DNA of 59,716 bases from Silene noctiflora (taxonomy: Eukaryota; Streptophyta; Magnoliopsida; Caryophyllales; Caryophyllaceae), in the NCBI GenBank assembly GCA_009801015.1, contig VHZZ01000350.1, forward strand, positions 153,057-212,772. Direction: 5' to 3'. Of the stretch, positions 48,320-58,582 are shown in pieces (position 1 is the first letter of the stretch; every line of letters starts with the position of its first letter). The position numbers and the translations under genes are program-made. The notes under the pieces are model-generated. The model was not told the DNA's origin, made no database searches, and saw only the letters and a list, made by a program, of their open reading frames with translations.

Positions 48320-48987
48320 GTATCAAATCGGGTTTTAATACTATGGGTTAGTTGCCCATATAGAATTGGCATCTCTTTTATAATTCAAAATTATTTAGGA
48401 GTTTCTAAACTAAAATTATCATAAAGGAATATAAGTGAATATTGAGTGAAAGCGAAAGCATATATCTTGGCTTTTTTGTCATTAGAAATATGTTTAACTG
48501 ATTCTTACGTAGTATATAGTCCGTCCCAGACACTTTATAGTATAACAAAATAATTCATCAATTTGGAATATTAAATACCTACCACGACTTTATTTGAGGT
48601 TATGTCCCATTTCACTATAAAAGTTAACTTTTTATAAATACGATTTAATTTTATATAATATATACAACCGTCTCATACAAGACTACTAAATATTACGAAA
48701 CTTGAATTATACTATATTTCACTTATTGTCACGAAAAGAAAAAACTATTTTCAAATTCTTTTTTAAATTTTACATCTACGAATCAATCGTTAATAAATCC
48801 GATAAAAACATAAACAAGTGTTAGGTACTATTTAAATACATATAATGTATAATTTAAGAAACATATTCATTTTTCCTTGTTTATACTACTCCGTATATGT
48901 TTTTCTCATAGTTGGTCACTTTTACAACAATTATTAGATATATCAATATTCCAAATTTTTCTAACATATTTTATAAATTATAGTAAA

Positions 48988-49541
48988 CTAGTTTTAAACC
49001 CGTGCAAAAAATGTACGAGTTCGCTAATACAAAATGGAAAGAAAATCAAATATATATCGATTTTACATACGTTGAAATATTTTTTATTCTTTTTATTAGT
49101 CTTAAAAATATTATGTTTTTAACTTTTTTTTTCATATGGTAAAATTTATACAGTCTGAAATCGAATGTTAAAAATTTTTAAAAGTTAGAATTAGTAGATC
49201 TCTAGTAATATCATTATTGGGTAATTTCTTAAATTAAAGTTATAATTATTTAATGACTATTGTTAGTTTATATTTAATTAAGAAAAAATTATATTTTTCA
49301 ATTCATGCAAATTTATAATTTTTTGAATATTTAGAGCTAGTATGTTAAATTTTTAAAAATATTTCATAAATAAATTAAAAACTTCATTGTTAATTTTTTC
49401 TTTATAAAATTTATATTTAAGCTTGAAATAAAATGAGTTTCATAAGTGGTGGGGTAGTGGGGTAATAATTTTTATTTTTAATCCTAAAATTAAGTGACCA
49501 ATCATATGTTTTTAAATGTCTTGTCTTTTATATATAGAAGA
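48988..49541 (-). mobile_element. Non-autonomous Helitron (554 bp)
   Basis: On the minus strand it begins TCTTCTATATATAAAAGACA and ends with the imperfect hairpin CTCGTACATTTTTTGCACGGG, TTTAAAACTAG. The 220-bp element at 18417 is an internally deleted relative. Confidence 0.65.
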
Positions 49542-50438
49542 TGATAAACGACTACTTTAATTATTAAGAATTCTTACAAATAACCGATTGGTGCAAAATA
49601 TAAACTAGCTTACTTAATTAGTAATTCATGAGGTGATAATCATGACCTAAATTTAAATATCGTCAGTATTAAAATTGCTCTTGTGACTTTTTTTAGACCA
49701 GGAAATTAAAACAAATAACCGACTAGTAAATGATACTCGGTAATATAATTTTATAAAACACGCTTTTCGAAATCGTAAGTCAAGGCACTATATATAATAA
49801 AAATGGTTGTTCTAGTAGGTATGAAATATGAAGTGGGTTTCAATAATATAACTTTGAAAATTCGTATCCCAAAAATTCGATTGTTGCACGCATGTGTTTG
49901 TGCTTAAGTACTCTTTTTTGTAGGTTTTAGCGGCTAATTTTATGCCTTCAAATTCATAGCTTCCTTCCTCTCTTTTAATCTCTAAAATATATTCGTATTC
50001 TTGTACGGATTAGCATTTTCTAGTGTTATTTTCACAAATAATTGACTTACTCTTTTATTCTTTTCTCTTTTTTTCTAGTGTTTTGTCAAAGATAATAAGA
50101 TATACTCCTATACTATTTAATATTAATTCTTTTTCACAAAGTTTATACCGATATGTAGAGATATATGAGCACGTCATGTGGAATCTTAACAATTTTTTCT
50201 TTACATTTGTCCAATCACTACTCACTAGGGTTTGTTTATTTGGTTTGTGAAACTATAGTGCTTATTGCAAAATTAAGCGAGGTCTCGTTCTTTTCGGTTG
50301 AATTGAACTGAATTGAATAAAGTCGAGTTGAGCTGAAATTAGAGTTAATTTGTGAAAAAATGAGTTAATGAACTAAATTGAACTGAATTGTAAAGTTGAA
50401 CGGAAATAAGGTTGATTGGTTTTGAAAAATTATATATA
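49542..50438. other. AT-rich spacer
   Basis: No coding region or delimited repeat is recognised. Short words such as GAATTGAACTGAATTGA at 50298-50400 form a low-complexity patch. Confidence 0.4.
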
Positions 50439-50670
50439 CTCCCTCTATTTCACGTACTCTTTAAATTACGAAAAATATAAAATTCAAGAAGTATAAATAT
50501 AAAAATAAACAATAAAAATTACAATGAAATAATTATATATTGTGTGAATGAAATGAAATGAAATGAAATATAAGTGAGAGACAATAATTAAGTTATTTCA
50601 GAAACAATTTAATATTGAAAAATAAAAATATTTTAGAGACGAATTGAGCAACTTTTAAATTCAGACCGAG
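50439..50670. mobile_element. Stowaway-like MITE
   Basis: The left end CTCCCTCTATTTCACGTACT, CTTTAAATT and right end CAACTTTTAAATTCAGACCGAG are inverted repeats, with TA at both sides. Confidence 0.6.
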
Positions 50671-51557
50671 TACTTATCTTCTTATTTCACTTTTTATTTT
50701 TATTTTTTATAGAATCCAATTTCAGCTCATCAACACTAATTTTATTGATAATTTCGATAATTTCAGTCCAATTTTACTGATAATTTCAGTTCACTTTTCA
50801 TATAATCCAAATCCTTTCTAACTAATCACTAATTTTACTGATAATTTTATATGAAAAATGAGTTAACGACATTAGTTAACTTACACTATATCTAAGTATC
50901 ATCCTCAGATATATTATATAGAAATCGAATCCATAAAATAGTGAGTCTATGAGTGGTAACGAGTCTCATCAATATCATCGATCAATGACCCTTATAGTCT
51001 TTTTTACATTTTTTTTTCCATTTTTTCAATCAACATACAATGTGTGTGAGCATGGTGGAATTGTCATAAGAGTCACAATGTCAGCTTATTTAACTTTGTT
51101 TGACAAAACACAATGAGATACTTATGTTTAAAGTTACTTTGTTTCTTCATAAAAGGCAAATTGGCCAAAATAGTGATGCCACTAACTCTAAGAATAACAA
51201 AAGAAATTCATCACCTTACAATTTTACATGCTAACATGGTAATTATACTTGCTATTTATAGAAATTCAACAATCGTAACGTAAGATGTAGGCACAGCCAG
51301 GAAGTGTATACGTTACATGCACTAGTGTGTGTTTCGTATGATGAGGGAATTCGCATTTATTATTTTCGGTGAACATTGGGTAAAGCTCCGAGTATAGGTG
51401 ATAGACGATAGTATATAAACCACGTATATTAGGTTAGTCACCCAGTGGTGAAATGCTCGAAGTCTAAAAAATCAGCCTACGTATAATAACCTTCACAAGA
51501 ATGCTCTTAAAGATGTTTAAACTTGAGATTCTTCGGCTTAAGCCAAGTTAAAATTAA
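50671..51557. other. AT-rich spacer
   Basis: No gene is seen. A patch of repeated AATTTTACTGATAATTTCAG words occupies 50735-50840. Confidence 0.4.
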
Positions 51558-51995
51558 CGGAAAATGCACGCGGTGTCCTTGAAGTTTGAAGTTTTGCCTG
51601 AAATACCCAATTTTTTATCCGAAACACTTTAAGAGGCCACAACTCACGTTTACGAGCTCAGAAAGTGACGATTTTTTTTGTCCACAATGATCATCTTTCC
51701 GAGAACTATTACTTGAAAAAACAATTTCGAGTTTGGAATCCGTGACCAAGAGATATGGTCACTCAAAGCTTGTTCTTTCAAAAAACTTTGACATACAATA
51801 ACTGCTAGCAACGGGATCTAAATATGATAATTTTTTTTTCAAATCGTAGTTCTTGAAAAGATAATCGATTTGAAAAAAAAATTATCACTTTCTAAACTCG
51901 TAAACACGAGTTATGACCTCTTAATGTTTTTCGAATAAAAAAATTGGGTATTTTGGGCAAAACTTCAAAATTCAGGGCACCGCATGTATTTTCCG
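51558..51995. mobile_element. Mutator-like MITE with about 120-bp TIRs and 9-bp target duplication
   Basis: The left arm is CGGAAAATGCACGCGGTGTC to about 51680 and the right arm about 51870 to GCACCGCATGTATTTTCCG. They pair through words such as GAAGTTTTGCC, ATACCCAATTTTTT and GGCCACAACTCACGTTTACG. TAAAATTAA is perfectly duplicated at 51549-51557 and 51996-52004. Confidence 0.88.
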
Positions 51996-52105
51996 TAAAA
52001 TTAATCTCACACAAATGACATGATCTATGCCTTCAAATTAATCAGAAATGGCAAACTCATATCCAACTCAATTCCGCATTGGATCAACTTTATACATTAT
52101 ACATA

Positions 52106-52634
52106 TCCCCCTTACTACTAAGAGAATAAAAATTCTCTTAGTTTTCCCTCCAAAAAGCATATAGCTAAATAAGGCAATAAGTAAAACTTTATTTCATTAC
52201 ATTATTATATTTTCAATGAATATATTCTTATAATTAAACTCTAATCGTTTAATTAAATTCATAATTATGATTTTTTCATTAAAATAAATTAAAATTGGTT
52301 TTAAACTATAAACTAGAAGTTGCTAAATTTTTGAATAATGCAATAATATATTACTGTAGATGTTGCTAATTTTTTTAATAATGCAATAATATATTACTGT
52401 AGATAATAATTTGACACATATTTAGTATTTACTATTAGTTTCGTGACAAAAAAATTCATTTAAAAAAAAATCACACCTTAACTTAATTATCTTTGATTAG
52501 TTTTCCATTTCAAATTTTTTGTTTCATATCAAAATACAAAAGAGAGAAATATTAAATATTTATGGTGTGCAAATTTAATACACTAAAAAAATAAAAACTC
52601 TATATACCGCGCAATGACGCGGGATCTATACTAG
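52106..52634 (+). mobile_element. Non-autonomous Helitron (529 bp), copy 2
   Basis: It begins TCCCCCTTACTACTAAGAGA and ends with the hairpin CCGCGCAATGACGCGG, GATCTATACTAG|T. It is nearly identical to 46366-46850, except for a tandem duplication of about 55 bp at about 52320-52400 (GTTGCTAA to ATTACTGTAGAT twice). Confidence 0.8.
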
Positions 52635-53747
52635 TTATATACCAATAGATTTAACAATTTTATTGATTGAGATGACAACTACTTACCAAAACTTTTGTAC
52701 ATATTGCGCCCCAGCCCTTAATCGAACTAGTTTCATCATCATCAGTGACTTCAACCCAAAAAAACCGGCCACTCTTTTTCATGATTAAATTTTAATTAGA
52801 ATTATTAAAGCTCAAGTGGGGAAAACAAGTTAAATAAGGAATTAAGAAGAACCAAAGCTGGATGGTGTGAGTGGGTAACACTTAAATAAATTGTCAGAGT
52901 TTCGATTTCTAACTTTTGCAAATGAAAAAGTCAAAGTAGAAATTGGTCTACCCGTTACGCAGTGGCGAATCTAGGATTTACGAAATGGGGATGTTTAGTA
53001 AAATTTATAATATAAAAAAAATCCAAAATATAATTACTCGATTAAACTCGTCCCTAACATTTTGGGGGCCTTATGCGATATTTAAAAGATAGACCCTTAT
53101 TAACAAAAAACTTATATTAATATACTAATGCTTGATAAATACTAAAACAATTTGATAAATATGGTTATGCTTCTTTATAATACCATTATATTCCCATTGT
53201 CATGGTGGTCGAATGAATGTAAATTGGAAGGAAGATGATGCAGCTTCAATCCTTCTTAAAAACATTTCAATAAATTTTAATATGCAAAATTAAAAGGTAA
53301 ATAATGTAGTTATGGGGGTTTGACCTCGGGTCTAAGCCACTAAGATTTGATGAAATATTAGCACATAGATAAATATATATGTTGTTTTTTCAAGATTAAT
53401 GGGGGTGAGAGGTCACCCCATCACCCCCGTTAAATCCGCCCATGCCATTACGATGTCTTCATTATTCCGATAAAAATTGGGCCAATTATCAGTAGGAAAT
53501 ACTCTTAATGAAGAAGAAAAAAATAAAGAATAAAGAAGAATGATGGATGGGGAGATTTGTGGGTTCAGTTATGTCTCACAAAATCTGGTAAGATAAGCAA
53601 GAAACCCTTTCTATTTGGTAACTTATCTATCTCTTATTACCACATCATCCCACTTTCATGTCTTCCTTTGTCACATGGTGGCATGCGTTTCAAACAGCCA
53701 TTGCAAGACATGAATAAGTGAATAACCAACCCCTTAGCATCTACAAT

Positions 53748-54204
53748 TAGACCTGGCAAAAGCAACCCGACCCGTTCGGCCCGATCCGAAAAGGCTGGCC
53801 CGAGACCCGAACTACATCACCCGAATGTGACCCGAAAACCCGAACAGACCCGACCCGACCCGAACATACCCGAGCTTTCTTGACCCATAACTAACCCGAC
53901 CCAAAAATGATCCGTTCTAAAACCACTCAACCCGAAAATGATCCGACAAAACATAACTCTAATTGAACCGAAAAGACATGAAATGACTTTTTCTCTCTTA
54001 TTCATTGACCCGAAAATGACCCGACCCAAAATAACCCGACCCGCTTGACCCGAAACTGACCCGGCTAACAACCCGAAATAGACCCGAAACCCGAAATAAC
54101 CCGAGCCGACCCGAATTAACCCGAAATAAGTGAATGACCCGAACTGATCCGACCCGAACTGGCCCGACCCGAACCCGACCCGTTGACCCGACTTGCCAGG
54201 TCTA
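53748..54204. mobile_element. hAT-type MITE (TAGACCTGGCAA ends) made of CCCGA repeats
   Basis: Perfect terminal repeats are TAGACCTGGCAA and TTGCCAGGTCTA. TCTACAAT is perfectly duplicated at 53740-53747 and 54205-54212. The whole interior is short words such as GACCCGAA, GACCCGACCC and AATGACCCG. It has no coding capacity. Confidence 0.9.
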
Positions 54205-54389
54205 TCTACAATGACAAGCTACAAAAGCTTGTAGCTTGATTTGTCATGCCAATATTTCAAACTACATCGCTTTTCGGCTACATACATCTCTAATGGTGAA
54301 CAACAAATAATGTAGCTTAAGTGGTCCCACATCACCTTAATCGACCAATAAAAATCAAGCAACTTTGTTTCAAGCATGTAGCTTGGTAG

Positions 54390-55668
54390 TGTAACACCCC
54401 CAAACTCCAAAGTGCCTTACCAAGGTCACCTTAGACATAGAGGTGCTACCATCTCGGTCTCCCGAGGCAATGATAATCAAATAGACAATAACGAAACATG
54501 TTTAGATAATAATTTAACTGATTACAACTGTTTATCCAAAACTGTCTCAAACAGAAGTACAAGAGTCTCAAAGGTCTAACAACCAACTATAAAACTGGAC
54601 ACAGCGGAAGACTTCTAATCTCGTGATGAACACCCAGCCATCCCAAGCGCATGCATATCAAACCTGCTCAACAACTGCTCACCATCCCCGCATGGATCAT
54701 CACAAATTTCAAACACAAAACGGGGTCAGTTACTGATAACACAAACCAAACATAGCAACACAGCACAAGCCACACCAACTCCACCAACTCCACTTCATAT
54801 CACTGACTACACACCCAAGGTGTGTAGCCCTGCCAGTGGGAGACCGCAGCCGTTCCCACCTAAGCCCCGCTCATCTTATCCGAGCGAAAACCCAAGTTCA
54901 TTAATGTGCACATCCCCTCCCGTGGCGGGTTCCACGGAGGGCGAATCAAGGGCGTGAAGTCACTCCCACAAGTGACCTCACTCAGCCGATGACGGACCTC
55001 GCAACACACACCGTACAATACATCCACCATACCACCATATACATCCAAACACCCATAACATCCATAAACATAACAAACAATACAATCAATGCCAAACATA
55101 CGAAATCAGTAACCGAGTAAGGAAATCCTACCTGAATAGCCATCACCACGTAGTAATCCAACGATCAAGAGTGCTCCTCTAGGAATTCACCTCCTAAACA
55201 CATATAATCATACAATCACAATCACTACAACGATATCCTCAATTACCCCCAAAACACTCAATTAGGGTTTTAATCAAAGTCGACTAAACAACATAAAAAC
55301 GGTATCTAGATCTTATCCACAAGACGACGATCACAACGGTGTAAAGGATTCTGGAAACCGACGACTCTAGCCCTTGGATTTGCCAACAACGCGAGTGGNA
55401 TGCAACTACGTTCTCTCTTTTTGCTTTGAGGGATTTTAAGAAAAGATAAAATGAAAGAAACTGACGGAAAAAGGTTAAATACCACTCTCGCGTTATTAAC
55501 AAAGCCCGACTAAATAGACCCGTAAAACTGACTTACTCGATCGAGTAACTGACTTACTCAATCGAGTACCCAACAACTAGACACTGATTTAAAAACGCAC
55601 TTACTTATTCGACAGAGTAAGTCCTACTCGATAGAGTAGCTACAGACACAAAAAACCGTAGTATTACA
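54390..55668. mobile_element. Solo LTR (1279 bp) with 5-bp target duplication
   Basis: It begins TGTAACACCCCCAAACTCC and ends ACCGTAGTATTACA, so TG...CA, with imperfect inverted tips TGTAA / TTACA. GGTAG is duplicated at 54385-54389 and 55669-55673. There is no internal retroelement region, so a full element was lost by LTR-LTR recombination. Near the right end are four TACTCGATCGAGTA-like palindromes. One ambiguous base lies at about 55399. The transcription direction and superfamily are unknown. Confidence 0.85.
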
Positions 55669-55909
55669 GGTAGAGCAGGTGTTGCTTTTAAGCGGGTCTG
55701 TTTTTCGGTGTTCCAATGGTAAGCTACTTGCTTGACAATTTTTAAAAATTGCAAGCAAGTCCTTTTATTAAACCATTGGAGATGCTCTTAGGCATGTATA
55801 TCCCATTTACGATCACTATATAGGAGGGTTTGGTACTTTGGTGGCACCCATTTATTCCTTTTTGGAAAAAAATATTGAGTTTTGTGTAAGACGGTTTTAT
55901 TATACTCGT

Positions 55910-56490
55910 GTAGCAAATTACCTCAATAACTTATGAACTATGTGCAAATTAGTCCTTTAAGTTTCACATGTAGCAAATTAACCCCATAACTTTTCCAAAA
56001 TGCGTAATTAAGCACAAATCAAGTTTTTTTTTTTTTTTTTTTACCATTTTTTTAACTAAAGCTTATTGTTTTTTATTATAAAAACTATTATAAATATATT
56101 TCTTAAATAATTAAATATAATATTTACATATTCAACGAAAAATGCGAACCAATTTTAGTATAAACAAAAATTTGGTCATGTAACTTTTCATTGTAATATC
56201 ATTAACAATTCTCATACTAGGAATATTTTTCGCCAAAATAAAAAAAAAATAATAAAAAAAAAAGTTAAAAATGTTTTTTAATAAACAAGAATTTTAGGAT
56301 TAAAATTTAATCAATAATTTTGATTTTCAATAATAGTAAAATATTTAATTAGCAAATTTTATCCTTAAAAAATAGGATATGTGTTTAATTGCATATTAAG
56401 AGAAACTTATCGGGTTGGTTTGTTACATTTGTAAGTTAAGGAGCTTGATTGCACATGATATCAAACTTATGGGGGTGATTTGCTGTATTT
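55910..56490. mobile_element. Inverted-repeat element with long TIRs
   Basis: The left arm has TAGCAAATTACCTCAATAAC and ATTAACCCCATAACTTTTC. The right arm has ATCAAACTTATGGGGGTGAT and TTTGCTGTA. The arms of roughly 90-100 bp are inverted copies with several mismatches. No target duplication was recognised, so boundaries are approximate. Confidence 0.6.
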
Positions 56491-57062
56491 CCTGTCACCT
56501 TTTTAGTGTTTAATAGCATATATGGGGTCAATATTTTATTGTACAACATGCTACTTATCCCATTATATTGGTTAACATATTATAGAATTAAAAAATTTAG
56601 CTCATTTTACAAAGAAAACTATTAATTTATTAATTTTAATCTGCTAATTACCAAACACTTGAAGTAATTTCGATAATTAAAATATATTGGTTAAATACTC
56701 TAATAGATTTATTATCTATATTCTGCTTTGACAATCAATTTGTTCATGCTGAAATAAATCCACTTACTAGCAAACTACTAATCTATTAATCTTAATCTGC
56801 TAATTACCAAACACTCTAATAGAACTTAAACAAAAGAATTTCGAATCATTATTTCATGTTTCTCGAGATTTAGGATGTGAGATATGATGATATCAAAACT
56901 TGATACTATCCGGAACTAAAACCATGTTATGTTGTCCTTATAAATTATAAAGTTTATCCTAAATATGTAATCCATTTGAGATTACAATCACGATTTTAGT
57001 GATGTCCATTTCAAAATCTTTAATAACGATTTTGCTACGTAAGAATTAGGGGCTAGATTTTG

Positions 57063-57460
57063 TTGGATTTATGTTCAGAGTCCGATTAAGGTAATCCGGT
57101 TTATGTTTTATGTACCGTAATGTTTTGCTAGAAGCCGTTTACGGACCAAGTCTTAAATAAGTTTAAGGACTCGTGTAGAATTAAACAGGTGGATTGGGTC
57201 ACACACAAGATGAATACGGTGTTTCCTATATACAGTCAGACTGAAATATGGAAATAGGGTTTTAATTAGATTAGACCCAACTACGATTAAGGTAAGAGTT
57301 TAATTAGGAAACTAAGTTTTACAGCTCCCTATAAATACATATATATAGGAGTCAGTTTCGATCATCCGATTCTCCCTGCGAGTAATAATAAACCCTATCT
57401 TGTGTATTAACCTACAATATCCAGTTCTTAGGTCTTCAATGCATGCTCCTCTCTAACACT
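57063..57460 (+). mobile_element. Possible LTR fragment
   Basis: TGTTGGATTTATGTTCAGAG, a TATA-like ATAAATACATATATATAGG at about 57341, and a following CCCTATCTTGTGTATTAACC resemble a Copia-type LTR promoter and 3' side. A matching end and a 5-bp duplication were not found. Confidence 0.3.
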
Positions 57461-58078
57461 ATTACTATACTAGAATTTTAGCATAGCTAAGCTATGTGAT
57501 CTAATAATCACAACATGTGATTTGCAAGAAATTTCAACTACTCGTATATATGAACAAGTAAAGTTTTCTACATTTAAATTACGACCGGTGATAACAAGTT
57601 GGGATAATGGCCAACCAAGTGTGTGATTGCTCGATATCAGCCAAAAAATAAAGTGCATGTGATTTGCAAGAAAACAATGGCACATTTTAATGGAAGATCA
57701 TATCTTATACATATAAGATCATGGAGTAGAGTGATATTAAAATTAATGATGTGATAGAAATAAATATGATTAGAAAATAATGAGAGATTAAGGCCCTCTT
57801 GGGCCAACGGTAGAAGCTGATTTATAATAGTGGATAACATTAAAAGGAACTGTTAATAGATTTTGATAGAAGTAGCAGGTATTAAATTAGCAAAATTAAG
57901 AAATGATATTTGTTAATTAGCCAATTATAGGACAATTAGTTTGTTTTCAGGTATACATTGAATATACTTTTACAATCAATCATCGATCAATCAACCAATA
58001 CCAAAGGTCTTTTACACCCGATATTAAGCGCCCAAGCCATATTTTCACAAATTTGGAAATTATATTCTATTACGTTTT

Positions 58079-58170
58079 CTTTTTTTTTTTTTTTGTGAAG
58101 GAGGAACTGCAATCGCTACCTTTGGTGTGCGCTGGGTAAATGCTCGGGTGTACTCTATCCTTACCGGCGA
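58079..58170 (-). mobile_element. Poly-A-tailed retroposon fragment
   Basis: On the minus strand GTACACCCGAGCATTTACCC, AGCGCACACCAAAGGTAG lead into a run of about 16 A. The structure suggests the 3' end of a SINE or LINE; no duplication was identified. Confidence 0.35.
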
Positions 58171-58369
58171 AAGTATATTCTAATTCTTAAAAGATTTTTG
58201 TTCTATCTCATTCAACTTTTTTACAGAAGTATTACTCTGTATATTATTACTGTATTAATTTAACATAAATAAATATAAAAATACATATATGAATTCGTAG
58301 CCAAAAATGCTTTATTTGAGTAAACAAGTATTTTTCTTTTGCTTGACAAGTAGACACTTGTAATTACAA

Positions 58370-58582
58370 CTATGATTCAACAATATGTACAATGAATGTG
58401 CCCATTGTCGCGGAGAACTCGCCCAAGACCTCTCCTTCCAACGCAGCTGACCACCTCCGGAGAATTCGCATTAGTGAGGCGGCTTTCCTTTTCGCTCTGG
58501 CCGTTCCATTACCCATCAACTCCGATATCACAATCTCAATTGTTAAATCCTTTGCTAGATCCGCAACCACTTCTGCCCAATA
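58370..58582 (-). other. Displaced C-terminal coding segment of the U-box gene
   Basis: In a different frame from the main U-box frame, the minus strand reads AEVVADLAKDLTIEIVISEL, then MGNGTARAKRKAASLMRILR, to HIVES and stop at 58370. This is the expected last ARM helix and basic tail of PUB16/17-type proteins. It is separated from the upstream frame by a frameshift at about 58575-58590. Confidence 0.75.

Larger units (their letters stand above)
53737..55787. mobile_element. Tourist-like MITE split by two later insertions
   Basis: The left end GCATCTACAATG (53737) pairs with the right end CCATTGGAGATGCTC (to 55787). TTA stands on both sides (53734-53736 and 55788-55790). A hAT MITE sits in its left TIR (53748-54204) and a solo LTR in its middle (54390-55668). 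Without them about 300 bp remain, a normal Tourist length. Confidence 0.75.

Noticed and set aside
48124-48372. 82-codon minus-strand open frame
   Set aside because: It lies wholly in the SINE and its poly-A tail.
43000-58300. A hidden protein gene in the 15-kb gene-free stretch
   Set aside because: All open frames are short, AT-rich or within repeats, and no spliced protein domain could be assembled.
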